Shown piece by piece: positions 25,594 to 33,246 of a stretch of DNA of 64,000 bases (within the stretch, counting starts at the first letter, position 1; each line of letters begins with the position of its first letter). Source of the stretch: an uncultured Acetatifactor sp. (GTDB lineage: Bacteria > Bacillota > Clostridia > Lachnospirales > Lachnospiraceae). The stretch spans positions 62,001-126,000 of the forward strand of contig CAJTSE010000004.1 of assembly GCA_910578815.1 (NCBI GenBank). Direction: 5' to 3'. The notes under the pieces are model-generated. The model searched no databases, was not told the origin of the DNA, and saw only the letters and a list, made by a program, of their open reading frames with translations. The translations under genes and the position numbers were made by a program.

Positions 25594-25629
25594 GACGTCG
25601 GCAAACAGTACGTAAGGGGATAAAACGGT

Positions 25630-27276
25630 ATGAGTGCAAGCATAATTTTGTCAATGGCAGGTGGTTTAGGACTTTTTCTTTTTGGGATGCGTGTTATGAG
25701 TGATTCCATTGAGAAGGTTGCCGGAGCCAAGCTGCGGCATGTTTTGGAGATCTTCACCACGAATCGCTTTACCGGTCTGTTGGTGGGTATTGTGTTTACC
25801 GGTATCATTCAGTCATCTTCAGCATGTACCGCCATGGTGGTAAGCTTTGTAAACGCGGGATTGATGAACATACATCAGGCGGCAGGAGTTATTTTTGGCG
25901 CCAATATTGGTACTACTGTCACGTCATTGCTTGTTTCTTTTAACTTTTCTGCTCTGGCTCCTGTGATTTTGCTGACAGGGGTGCTGATGGTGATGTTTAT
26001 TAAAAAAGAAAGGGTTAAAAAATTCGGCGACATCATCATCGGTTTTGGCGTGCTGTTTTTGGGAATCAGCACCATGTCCGCATCTATGTCGGGAATGAAG
26101 GATGTACCGGAGATTGTAGATCTTTTTGCTTCCCTGAAAAATCCCTTTATGGCTACAATCGTAGGGCTGGTGCTTACCGGCGTAATTCAAAGCTCTTCTG
26201 TAACGGTCAGTATTGCATTGCTTTTGGCAAATCAGGATCTGCTTTCCTTACATATTACATTATATATTATTTTGGGCTGTAATATTGGCGCCTGCGGAAC
26301 GGCCCTTCTAACCTCTTTGGCAGGAAAGAAGGATGCCAAGCGGACGGCACTGATTCATTTTTGGTTTAACGTAATCGGTACAGTGATTTTGTATGTGGTC
26401 CTTTTTATAGCGGAAGAGCAGGTGATGAAGCTGATCTGGGCGATTTCCAGCGATAAGGGGCGCTTTGTGGCGAATGCTCACATCCTGATTAAGGTGTTCC
26501 AGGTGATCGTGCTGTTTCCTTTTGAGCGGTGGATTGTGAAGCTGTCCTGTGCCTGCGTGCCCGGAACGGACAAGAAGGTGGGTTACAGGGAGAGCTATCA
26601 GTTAAAATATATTGGTGATAAGGTGGTGTTTAATCCCGCTACGGCAGTTGTGGAGGTGATTAAGGAGCTGGACCGCATGGCTTCTCTGGCAAATGAGAAC
26701 TTAAACCGGGCCATGAACGCACTGATTACCCTGGATGAAGAGGACATTCAAGAGGTATATGAGGTGGAGAAAAACATCGACTTTCTGAACCATGCGATTA
26801 CGGATTATCTGGTGAAGATCAACCAGACTACTCTGCCCATTGAAGATTTGAAAAGTATTGGCGCTTTGTTTCATGTAGTGAATGATATTGAGAGGATCGG
26901 CGACCATGCGGAGAATGTGGCGGACGCGGCAATTCAGCGCAAAGAGAGCGGGACCTCCTTCAGCAGGGAGGCTCAGAGGGAAATGGGAGAAATGCTGGAT
27001 ATGGTGAACAGGCTGATTCAGTATTCCATTGATATGTTCGTCAAGGGTGATGAGACGCATATGGTAGAGGTTAAGGGCCTGGAAGACAGGGTGGACGAAA
27101 AGGAAAAGCAGCTGCAAAAATCTCATATACAGCGCCTGACAAAGGGAGAATGTACGCCGGAGGCCGGCATGATCTTTTCCGATGTGGTATCCGGGCTGGA
27201 GCGGGTTGCGGACCACGCCATGAATATTGCATTTGCCATTATTGACGCGGAAAAAGAAGCAGAGGAAGCAATCTGA
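25630..27276 (+). CDS. Na/Pi cotransporter with C-terminal PhoU-like domain
   Basis: 548 residues. About eight membrane segments in the first 310 residues contain two inverted copies of the QSSSA/QSSSV motif (GIIQSSSACTAMVV and GVIQSSSVTVSIAL) that define NptA/SLC34-type phosphate symporters. The remaining 230 residues form a cytoplasmic helical PhoU-like domain (NDIERIGDHAENVADAA and SGLERVADHAMNIAFAI). It probably imports phosphate with sodium and senses or limits flux. It begins 36 bases after ribF and may be read through from that operon. Confidence 0.95.
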   Translation: MSASIILSMAGGLGLFLFGMRVMSDSIEKVAGAKLRHVLEIFTTNRFTGLLVGIVFTGIIQSSSACTAMVVSFVNAGLMNIHQAAGVIFGANIGTTVTSLLVSFNFSALAPVILLTGVLMVMFIKKERVKKFGDIIIGFGVLFLGISTMSASMSGMKDVPEIVDLFASLKNPFMATIVGLVLTGVIQSSSVTVSIALLLANQDLLSLHITLYIILGCNIGACGTALLTSLAGKKDAKRTALIHFWFNVIGTVILYVVLFIAEEQVMKLIWAISSDKGRFVANAHILIKVFQVIVLFPFERWIVKLSCACVPGTDKKVGYRESYQLKYIGDKVVFNPATAVVEVIKELDRMASLANENLNRAMNALITLDEEDIQEVYEVEKNIDFLNHAITDYLVKINQTTLPIEDLKSIGALFHVVNDIERIGDHAENVADAAIQRKESGTSFSREAQREMGEMLDMVNRLIQYSIDMFVKGDETHMVEVKGLEDRVDEKEKQLQKSHIQRLTKGECTPEAGMIFSDVVSGLERVADHAMNIAFAIIDAEKEAEEAI

Positions 27277-27306
27277 GATTGCCCGCAAATTAATTCCTTA
27301 AAATAG

Positions 27307-27335
27307 TTGACAGAACGCGGATAAGGTCGTATAAT
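27307..27335 (+). promoter_or_regulatory. Consensus sigma-A promoter for the NlpC/P60 gene
   Basis: TTGACA at 27307-27312, 17-base spacer, TATAAT at 27330-27335: both hexamers match consensus exactly, so strong expression is expected. The start codon is 67 bases downstream of the -10. Confidence 0.9.
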
Positions 27336-27401
27336 CTGACTTAGATGTAATAATTCTGTAACATATCCGTAAACAACTATTCAAATTTGAGGAAGATACC
27401 A

Positions 27402-28448
27402 ATGAATCTTTTGAAGCATAAGTATGGTAAAGTAGTCGGAATCGTTTCTGCCGGATTGGTTTTTGCAATGTGCATGGAGCCGCTGCATGTTCTGGCGGAA
27501 GAAGGAGGGGTTATGCCGTCGGCAGGAATCGCTTCCATATTGGAAGCAAGACTGTCTACGGAAGAGTATATTGAGGCGGCGCAGCAGGCGCAGGGCGCTT
27601 CCTGGGGATATACCAATATCGGTATTGCAGATGTGGAGAGCGGTAATCTGAATGTCCGAGAGACTCCTTCCACCAGCGGTAAGCTGGTCGGAAAGATGCC
27701 TAAGCATTCAGCCTGTGAGGTATTAGAAGTGACCGAGGACGGCTGGGCACATATTACTTCCGGAGAAGTGGAAGGCTATGTAAGCCTTGACTATCTGCTG
27801 ACAGGGCCGGATGCCAAGCTGAAGGCAAATGAGATTGTCTGCACCGTGGCGGTTGCCAATGTGGACGGACTGAACGTAAGAGATCAGGCAAGTACTGACA
27901 GTGCGGTACTGACTCAGGTGCCTCAGGGAGAAGAAATGGAATATGTGGAGACTCTCGAAGGATGGATTAAGGTGTCCATTGACGGCGAAGAGGCTTATGT
28001 ATCTGCAGAATATGTTACGGTGAAGGACAGGCTGGATACGGCGGTTACCATGACGGAGCTTTTGTATGGTGCAGGCGTGTCCGATGTCAGGGTAGAACTG
28101 GTAGAATATGCCAAGCAGTTTTTGGGGAATCGTTATGTCTGGGGCGGCACCAGCCTGACAAAGGGAGCCGATTGTTCGGGATTTGTACTCAGCGTATTTA
28201 AGAAATTCGGTGTTAAACTGCCTCATCATTCCGGGTCTCAGGCAAATATGGGAACAAAGATTAAGGCTTCAGAGCTTCAGCCCGGAGATCTGGTATTTTA
28301 TGCAAACAGTTCCGGCACCATTAACCATGTGGCACTGTATATCGGCGGCGGACGCGTGATTCACGCCAGCAGTCCCAAGAGCGGTATCAAGATCAGTAAG
28401 TATAACTACCGTACACCGGTTAAGTGTGTCAGCATACTGCAGGATTAA
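27402..28448 (+). CDS. Secreted SH3-SH3-NlpC/P60 peptidoglycan hydrolase
   Basis: 348 residues from ATG 27402 (GAGGAAG upstream). Signal peptide of about 32 residues (KYGKVVGIVSAGLVFAMCMEPLHVLAEE). Two bacterial SH3 domains follow, both with the LNVRETPSTSGKLVG or LNVRDQASTDSAVL pattern. The C-terminal NlpC/P60 domain has catalytic Cys near 258 (GADCSGFVLSVF) and His near 309 (TINHVALYIGGGRVIHASS). It cleaves bonds in stem peptides of peptidoglycan and probably functions in cell separation. It has its own strong promoter. Confidence 0.95.
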   Translation: MNLLKHKYGKVVGIVSAGLVFAMCMEPLHVLAEEGGVMPSAGIASILEARLSTEEYIEAAQQAQGASWGYTNIGIADVESGNLNVRETPSTSGKLVGKMPKHSACEVLEVTEDGWAHITSGEVEGYVSLDYLLTGPDAKLKANEIVCTVAVANVDGLNVRDQASTDSAVLTQVPQGEEMEYVETLEGWIKVSIDGEEAYVSAEYVTVKDRLDTAVTMTELLYGAGVSDVRVELVEYAKQFLGNRYVWGGTSLTKGADCSGFVLSVFKKFGVKLPHHSGSQANMGTKIKASELQPGDLVFYANSSGTINHVALYIGGGRVIHASSPKSGIKISKYNYRTPVKCVSILQD

Positions 28449-28456
28449 AGGGAGTG

Positions 28457-28650
28457 ATAGTTCAGACACTAAAAAATTGACGGCGACAGCCGCCCGTTAT
28501 TCTCATGCGGACACGCTTGCGCTTGGGGCTCGACGTAGCGGTACCTAAGCAAGCACAATACGCTTGCTAAGTACCGACGTCTTGCACAGTCCTTATTGAG
28601 AACAACGGGCGACTGTCGCCTGCTACTTGATTATGAGCGGCTGAACTGCT
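28457..28650 (+). repeat. Long inverted-repeat element (about 190 bp), complete copy
   Basis: Nested palindrome. Outer arms ATAGTTCAG (28457) and CTGAACTG (28641); main arms 28482-28505 and 28597-28620, complementary at 22 of 24 positions; inner arms around 28541-28554 and 28562-28575. A shorter relative with matching outer blocks is at 57757-57840. No coding sequence inside. It may be a MITE-like element or a folded RNA; no transposase seen. Confidence 0.8.
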
Positions 28651-28728
28651 ACGAACTGTTATCAAGATAAGTTAGGAATATATCACAAATAAGTTAGAAA
28701 AAGATAAGTATTTGAAATAAAAAAGTTG

Positions 28729-28757
28729 TTGACAAAGGTGAGCATGTGTGTTAATCT
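28729..28757 (+). promoter_or_regulatory. Promoter of the infC-rpmI-rplT operon
   Basis: TTGACA at 28729-28734, a 17-base spacer and TAATCT at 28752-28757, directly ahead of the L20-type leader. Confidence 0.75.
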
Positions 28758-28794
28758 AGTCTAGCATGTGAAGGGAACATGCCAGCAAGCAGAG

Positions 28795-28934
28795 TATCCA
28801 CTCTCACCTTACGGCAATCGGGCCGGTAAGCGTTCAGATCAGGTCTTATATGGTTTTCGGCGTGCGAAAGTGCGGGAAGACTGTGGAGAAGTGAGTTTAA
28901 GTGGATAGTTATGCTGTCCACTTTTATTTTTTTC
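28795..28934 (+). promoter_or_regulatory. L20-type leader attenuator of infC-rpmI-rplT
   Basis: A terminator hairpin (28899-28908/28914-28923, followed by TTTTATTTTTTT) ends just before infC. A competing antiterminator is visible: 28795-28807 (TATCCACTCTCAC) is complementary to 28891-28895 plus 28900-28907, which would dissolve the terminator. This is the arrangement of the Bacillota L20 leader, in which ribosomal protein L20 binds the leader and favours termination (established for B. subtilis; here inferred). Confidence 0.85.
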
Positions 28935-28951
28935 TTATGGAGGGTACGACC

Positions 28952-29458
28952 ATTAGCGATTTAATGATTAACGAGCAGATTAGGGACAAAGAGATACGCC
29001 TGATCGGTGAGAACGGTGAGCAGCTGGGGATTATGTCCTCAAGGGACGCTCTGAAGATGGCGGAGGATGCAGGACTTGACCTTGTGAAGATTGCGCCTGC
29101 GGCAAAGCCTCCCGTATGCAAAATTGTGGATTACGGAAAGTATAAGTATGAGCAGGTCAGGAAGGAGAAGGAGGCCAGGAAAAAGCAAAGGGTCATTGAG
29201 ATCAAAGAGATCCGGCTGTCTCCCAACATTGATACGAATGATCTGAACACCAAGATTAACGCAGCAAGAAAGTTTTTGACCAAAGGCGACAGAGTAAAGG
29301 TGACGCTTCGCTTTCGCGGGCGAGAGATGGCGCACATGAATAGCAGCAGGCATATTTTGGATGATTTTGCCGAGAGCCTGTCCGATATTTCGGTAATGGA
29401 AAAAGCTCCCAAGGTAGAAGGCAGGAGCATGACGATGTTTTTAACTGAGAAGCGCTAG
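28952..29458 (+). CDS. infC: Translation initiation factor IF-3 (ATT start codon)
   Basis: 168 residues. The start is ATT at 28952: GGAGGG ends 7 bases before it, whereas the only upstream ATG (28937) sits directly behind the terminator U-tract with no site. The protein then begins ISDLMINEQIRDKEIRLIGENGEQLG, as IF-3 proteins do. C-terminal domain: IKEIRLSPNIDTNDLNTKINAARKFLTKGDRVKVTLRFRGREMAH. Rare start codons on infC let IF-3 limit its own translation (established in E. coli). First gene of the infC-rpmI-rplT operon. Confidence 0.95.
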   Translation: MSDLMINEQIRDKEIRLIGENGEQLGIMSSRDALKMAEDAGLDLVKIAPAAKPPVCKIVDYGKYKYEQVRKEKEARKKQRVIEIKEIRLSPNIDTNDLNTKINAARKFLTKGDRVKVTLRFRGREMAHMNSSRHILDDFAESLSDISVMEKAPKVEGRSMTMFLTEKR

Positions 29459-29520
29459 TGTAGTGTACGCTGGTTAGCAAAAGTTAAAATAGATTAATTT
29501 AAGTTTAGGAGGAATATGTT

Positions 29521-29718
29521 ATGCCCAAGATGAAGACAAGCAGATCAGCTGCAAAGCGTTTTAAACTGACAGGAACGGGTAAGTTGAAGAGAAATAAGGC
29601 TTACAAGCGCCATATCTTGACTAAGAAGACTGCGAAGAATAAGCGTAATCTGAGAAAGCCGGCTATGACGGATGAAACAAATGTAAAGAATATGAAGAAG
29701 ATTTTACCTTATTTATAA
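29521..29718 (+). CDS. rpmI: Ribosomal protein L35
   Basis: 65 residues, highly basic: PKMKTSRSAAKRFKLTGTGKLKRNKAYKRHIL followed by KKTAKNKRNLRK. Normal length for L35. TTAGGAGGAAT precedes the ATG. Middle gene of the infC operon, 62 bases after infC. Confidence 0.98.
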   Translation: MPKMKTSRSAAKRFKLTGTGKLKRNKAYKRHILTKKTAKNKRNLRKPAMTDETNVKNMKKILPYL

Positions 29719-29743
29719 GCAGGATTAAGGAGGAAGAAAAGAC

Positions 29744-30100
29744 ATGGCAAGAATTAAAGGCGGCATGAATGCCAAGAAAAAGCATAATAGAGTTTTAAAG
29801 CTTGCAAAGGGATATAGAGGGGCAAGGAGCAAACAGTACAGAGTAGCAAAGCAGGCGGTCATGAGAGCGCTGGCCAGCTCCTATGCAGGCAGAAAAGAGA
29901 AGAAGCGCCAGTTCAGACAGCTTTGGATTGCAAGGATTAATGCGGCAGCAAGAATCAACGGCCTTTCTTACAGCAAGTTTATGTATGGTCTCAAGCTTGC
30001 AGGAGTTGATATTAACAGAAAAATGCTGGCTGAGATGGCAGTCAACGATGCAGAGGGCTTCAAGACCCTGGCAGAGCTGGCTAAGTCAAAGGTAGCATAA
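29744..30100 (+). CDS. rplT: Ribosomal protein L20
   Basis: 118 residues: MARIKGGMNAKKKHNRVLKLAKGYRGARSKQYRVAKQAVMRAL and RQLWIARINAAAR, both diagnostic. L20 assembles early into the 50S subunit and is the expected regulator of this operon through the upstream leader. AAGGAGGAAG precedes the start; a strong terminator follows 19 bases after its stop. Confidence 0.98.
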   Translation: MARIKGGMNAKKKHNRVLKLAKGYRGARSKQYRVAKQAVMRALASSYAGRKEKKRQFRQLWIARINAAARINGLSYSKFMYGLKLAGVDINRKMLAEMAVNDAEGFKTLAELAKSKVA

Positions 30101-30118
30101 GGATATGGAATTCATCAG

Positions 30119-30150
30119 CCCGGCGGAAAACTCTGCCGGGATTGTTTTTG
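30119..30150 (+). terminator. Intrinsic terminator after rplT
   Basis: CCCGGC (30119-30124) pairs with GCCGGG (30135-30140), followed by ATTGTTTTTG. Ends the infC-rpmI-rplT operon. Confidence 0.9.
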
Positions 30151-30196
30151 CAGTGCTTTTGGGGTACATGCTTTGACAGGTGCAGTTATTTTGCAA

Positions 30197-30225
30197 ATGC
30201 CGCGTGCGGCGGAATGAGAGGAAAT
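30197..30225 (+). repeat. Start-proximal hairpin/ribosome-binding module (copy 1)
   Basis: Reads TGCCGCGTGCGGCGGAATGA followed by GAGGAAAT and the ATG of the HAD gene. The same module, a small GCCGC/GCGGC hairpin then GGAATGAGAGGAA, is directly ahead of thyA (56330-56358) and in part ahead of hom (42471-42491). Confidence 0.6.
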
Positions 30226-31005
30226 ATGCTGATTTTTTTTGACATAGATGGAACACTGGTGGGCAAGGATGGGCGCATAATACCGGACAGCGCAAAGGCT
30301 GCCATTCAGCGCGCCAGGGTAGGCGGACATACCTGTATGATTAATACGGGCAGGACCCTGGCGCTGGTAGGGAAGGACATTACGGAGCAGACGGAATTTG
30401 ATGGGCTGATTTTAGGCTGTGGTACCATGGTGCTTTACCGGGGTAAGATTTTGCTGCACAAGACATTTACGGCAGAAGAGTCTGCGAGCATTATCGAAGG
30501 GTTATATAAATATGAGATTGATGCCTGTCTTGAGGGAAGTGAAAGTAATTACTGCGACAGAGAGGACAGATATTTTACAGAAGAATACCGCAGGTTTATC
30601 AGCCGTTTCAAGGGATTTGGTTATGGCAGCTTTGAGGAAGCGGCCGGCCGTTTTGATAAGTTTTACGCCTTTGCTGACAGAGTGGAAAAAATGGATGATT
30701 TTCGCCGGGAATACGAATCCTGGCTGGACTTTGTGGATAGAAAAGGAGGCTATTTTGAAATCATGCCCAAGGGGTTTTCCAAGGCAAGCGCAATAGAGTT
30801 TGTGGCTGGGACGTTGGGAATTCCGCTGACGGAAACGGCGGCCATCGGGGACAGCAGTAATGACATTCCCATGATCAAGCGCGCTCATATCGGTATTGCC
30901 ATGGGGAATGCCACGGAGGATGTTAAGGCTGCTGCCGATTATGTGAGTACGGACCTTACGGAAAGGGGAATTGAAAATGCACTCAGGTGGCTGGGAGTGA
31001 TTTGA
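30226..31005 (+). CDS. Cof-type HAD-IIB hydrolase (sugar-phosphate phosphatase-like)
   Basis: 259 residues from ATG 30226 (GAGAGGAAAT upstream). HAD motif I DIDGTLVG with the nucleophilic aspartate at residue 6, motif II INTGRTL, a C2-type cap domain in the middle third and motif IV IGDSSNDIPMIKRAHIGIAMGNATEDVKAAADYV. The Cof family dephosphorylates small phosphorylated sugars and cofactors; the exact substrate cannot be read from sequence. Single gene between two terminators. Confidence 0.93.
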   Translation: MLIFFDIDGTLVGKDGRIIPDSAKAAIQRARVGGHTCMINTGRTLALVGKDITEQTEFDGLILGCGTMVLYRGKILLHKTFTAEESASIIEGLYKYEIDACLEGSESNYCDREDRYFTEEYRRFISRFKGFGYGSFEEAAGRFDKFYAFADRVEKMDDFRREYESWLDFVDRKGGYFEIMPKGFSKASAIEFVAGTLGIPLTETAAIGDSSNDIPMIKRAHIGIAMGNATEDVKAAADYVSTDLTERGIENALRWLGVI

Positions 31006-31316
31006 GAAGTAACAATTCAGCCATGCAGAAATGATTGTTCAAATTGACCGCGGGAGTTTGCTCACAAAGGGCAACTTGAACAATCATTTTTATAGGGCGG
31101 ATGCCCGACATGAAATAAGTTGCCGGCAGTTATATTAATTGATGGCGAAAATGTATATTCCGGTCATACAATAGAAAGCGTACTTTCTATTGTCAAGACT
31201 TATGAATGGCATGGCTGAATTGTAAATCTGCAGGCTAAAAAAATAAAAATTTTGCTGGATATATTTTTAAAGGTATGTTATAATAAGTTTTGTTGAGGCG
31301 GACGCCTTGTGAACAG
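31006..31316 (+). other. Hairpin-rich intergenic region before tRNA-Gly
   Basis: 311 bases without a gene. Contains the terminator of the HAD gene, a perfect 11-bp hairpin at 31168-31193 (ACAATAGAAAG, loop CGTA, and its complement) and, at 31279-31284, a TATAAT likely to serve the tRNA. AT-rich towards the right end. Nothing else recognised. Confidence 0.6.
31031..31093 (+). terminator. Terminator-like hairpin after the HAD gene
   Basis: ATGATTGTTCAA (31031-31042) pairs perfectly with TTGAACAATCAT (31076-31087), followed by TTTTAT. The large loop (33 bases) is unusual. Confidence 0.65.
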
Positions 31317-31387
31317 GCAGATGTAGTATATCGGTAGTACATCAGCTTCCCAAGCTGAGGAGGCGGGTTCGACTCCCGTCATCTGCT
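31317..31387 (+). tRNA. tRNA-Gly (anticodon CCC)
   Basis: 71 bases. Acceptor GCAGATG pairs with CATCTGC, discriminator T. D-arm with TCGGTAGTA, anticodon stem CAGC/GCTG around loop TTCCCAA (anticodon CCC, reads GGG), T-arm GCGGGTTCGACTCCCGT. No CCA encoded. TATAAT lies at 31279-31284. A perfect 27-bp palindrome follows immediately. Confidence 0.93.
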
Positions 31388-31395
31388 TTACCGTG

Positions 31396-31453
31396 AACAT
31401 CAAAACGGCAGTTGAACACTGACTTTTCAGTGTTCAACTGCCGTTTTGATGTT
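31396..31453 (+). repeat. Perfect 27-bp stem, 4-base loop palindrome after tRNA-Gly
   Basis: Bases 31396-31422 and 31427-31453 are exact reverse complements; loop CTTT (31423-31426). The stem includes CAGTTGAACACTGA. No U-tract follows, so it is not a typical terminator, though the stem itself could stop RNA polymerase. Both flanks lack genes. Confidence 0.9.
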
Positions 31454-31997
31454 GTTTGCCCGATATACATAGTTCTTTCTGTCTTTTCCGGATTATGCCA
31501 TGAGAGGCTTTTAAAAATCCGAGCTATATTCCTGTATCCGCTTGTCAACATCGGCGGCGTGGGAATCCAGTTTATAGTTCAATATTTGTATTGTGCCGAG
31601 TTGATTTGCCTCAAATACATTTATTAGTATGGTCCCTATCCTTTTTTCATATCTCTACCTCCGATTAATTCACATCACGGAAAACGCGTTGCGAAATGCT
31701 TTCCATATTCTTTTTAAATTCGTGCATTTACCTCTTTTTCCCTTATAGTATAACACATTTCCCCGCAATAGCAAACAGGCAGAAATCTTCCCCTTTGTTC
31801 TGCTCTTTTAGTTTATTTTCCTGTCTATAAAGACTGCTTCTACGCAGCCCTTGACTGTTTCGGATTTAAATGTTATCACAAGTTTGTACTTTTTTAGTTG
31901 CTGAATTTTTAGCCATAAAAAGCCCGCAAACTTTAGGTTGCAGGCTTTTAAGCATCATCCCTCTGACACTTAGCTGCCGCTTCTGCGGCAGGTTTCG
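31454..31997 (+). other. AT-rich gene-free stretch between two tRNAs
   Basis: About 540 bases with no convincing protein gene; short open frames here have no ribosome-binding site or familiar sequence. The only structure identified is the minus-strand terminator of tRNA-Asn at 31917-31950. Could be decayed DNA. Confidence 0.5.
31917..31950 (-). terminator. Terminator of tRNA-Asn (minus strand)
   Basis: On the minus strand AGCCTGCAA and TTTGCGGGCT form a stem (with G-U) followed by TTTTTAT. It lies about 50 bases beyond the tRNA's 3' end. Confidence 0.8.
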
Positions 31998-32070
31998 CTC
32001 CTCAAGTAGGACTCGAACCTACGACACTTCGGTTAACAGCCGAATGCTCTACCGACTGAGCTATTGAGGA
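31998..32070 (-). tRNA. tRNA-Asn (anticodon GTT)
   Basis: 73 bases on the minus strand. 5' TCCTCAA pairs with TTGAGGA; D-arm AGCTCAGTCGGTAGAGC; anticodon arm CGGCTGTTAACCG gives GTT; T-arm GTAGGTTCGAGTCCTAC; discriminator G. No CCA encoded. A TATACT box (plus-strand 32090-32095) lies upstream. Confidence 0.97.
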
Positions 32071-32160
32071 TGATATATCAATATATTACAGTATAATCAA
32101 AATATTCCCAAGTATTCACATAGCGCTAATAAATTTTAATATACGCTGCTGAGTCTTTGA

Positions 32161-33210
32161 TTACCGATACTGCGTGTAGTCATATTGGGAGTACATTTTT
32201 TCGATGGCATCATAGTACTCCACAAAATGATCATCGGTCAGCAGGCCCTCCCCGGCAGCGATCATCTGCAGGATCTCGGAGTTGATCCATTCTCCGTAAT
32301 GCAGGGTATCCGTGTAATTATCCAGATTTTCCGTAATGTCAAGCCGATCGCTGAAGTCGTAGACCTGAATGTTAGGAACGGCCAGCAAAAGTTCAACAGC
32401 TATTTTTTGAGCCTCCAGCTGGGCGTGCAGTTGTTTTGTTCTGACCATAGCTTCCCAGTAACAGATGCTGTATGGGGGGAAGAACAGGTAAAAGGTAGTA
32501 TCCGGATGGGCCTCTGCCAGCTTTACAAAATTGGTGTCCACATTTTCTCGGATCTGCTGTAAATCCTCTTCTGTGAGAATCAGCGCCTCTTCTTCTTCGT
32601 CCAACAGGGTAAAAGATGCCAGAACGCTTTCCTTTCCGAAAGATGCGTATTGATTCCAGCGGCCGTACTCATCCATGGTAGTGGTTTTCTGACCTGAACG
32701 GGTATAGTTTAAGACGGCGACGGTCTTGGGAAGCACTTCCTTATTCAACAAGTAGTTTACGTCGTTAAAGGGATTGTCGTCGTATAGGTAGGTGGGGTAT
32801 CCGTCGTATTCTTCATAAAGTGGCGGGTAGTTTAAACGGTTTCCGTCCAGGCTGCATAATACATATCTAATATTGTCATGGCGGGAAAGGGCTCTGCTGA
32901 TGGTTTCACAGGATTCATGATAGCTTGCCCCCGAACTTGCAATCTTGATTGAGGCAGCGTTCCAGAGGGCATTAAACTCGCTGCATTTGAAATTCTGGCA
33001 CATGCTGGTCCCGGTGATGATGCTGTCATATTCATAATACCTTGCAATACCGTCATTTTGATACCGCTCGTCCTTCAAGGGATATTCAAGAAAGTCCCGC
33101 CCGCTGCCAAAATGCAGAAAGGGATCGACGAAAGCCGTGAAGCCTGACAGTATCAGGAGTACCGCGATTAATCCTCCTATAACAATCACATTCCATTTTT
33201 TTGCACTCAT
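32161..33210 (-). CDS. DltD/AlgX-like membrane-anchored protein, partner of the MBOAT acyltransferase
   Basis: 349 residues. One N-terminal membrane segment (VIVIGGLIAVLLILSGFTAFVDPFLHFG), then an extracytoplasmic domain with ITGTSMCQNF, whose GTS corresponds to the serine of SGNH/DltD-like folds, and a late FSDRLDITENLDNYTDTLHYGEWIN block in which the DxLHY could supply the Asp/His pair. Proteins of this type act with an MBOAT protein to transfer acyl groups (usually acetyl or alanyl) to a surface polymer. It follows the MBOAT gene by 36 bases on the same strand. Polymer substrate unknown. Confidence 0.8.
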   Translation of the reverse strand: MSAKKWNVIVIGGLIAVLLILSGFTAFVDPFLHFGSGRDFLEYPLKDERYQNDGIARYYEYDSIITGTSMCQNFKCSEFNALWNAASIKIASSGASYHESCETISRALSRHDNIRYVLCSLDGNRLNYPPLYEEYDGYPTYLYDDNPFNDVNYLLNKEVLPKTVAVLNYTRSGQKTTTMDEYGRWNQYASFGKESVLASFTLLDEEEEALILTEEDLQQIRENVDTNFVKLAEAHPDTTFYLFFPPYSICYWEAMVRTKQLHAQLEAQKIAVELLLAVPNIQVYDFSDRLDITENLDNYTDTLHYGEWINSEILQMIAAGEGLLTDDHFVEYYDAIEKMYSQYDYTQYR

Positions 33211-33246
33211 AGCCGCCTCCGTAAAAGGAATTTGATTCCGGGTTCA

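Noticed and set aside
31412..31627. Small gene between the two tRNAs
   Set aside because: It starts inside the perfect palindrome, lacks a ribosome-binding site and matches no known pattern.
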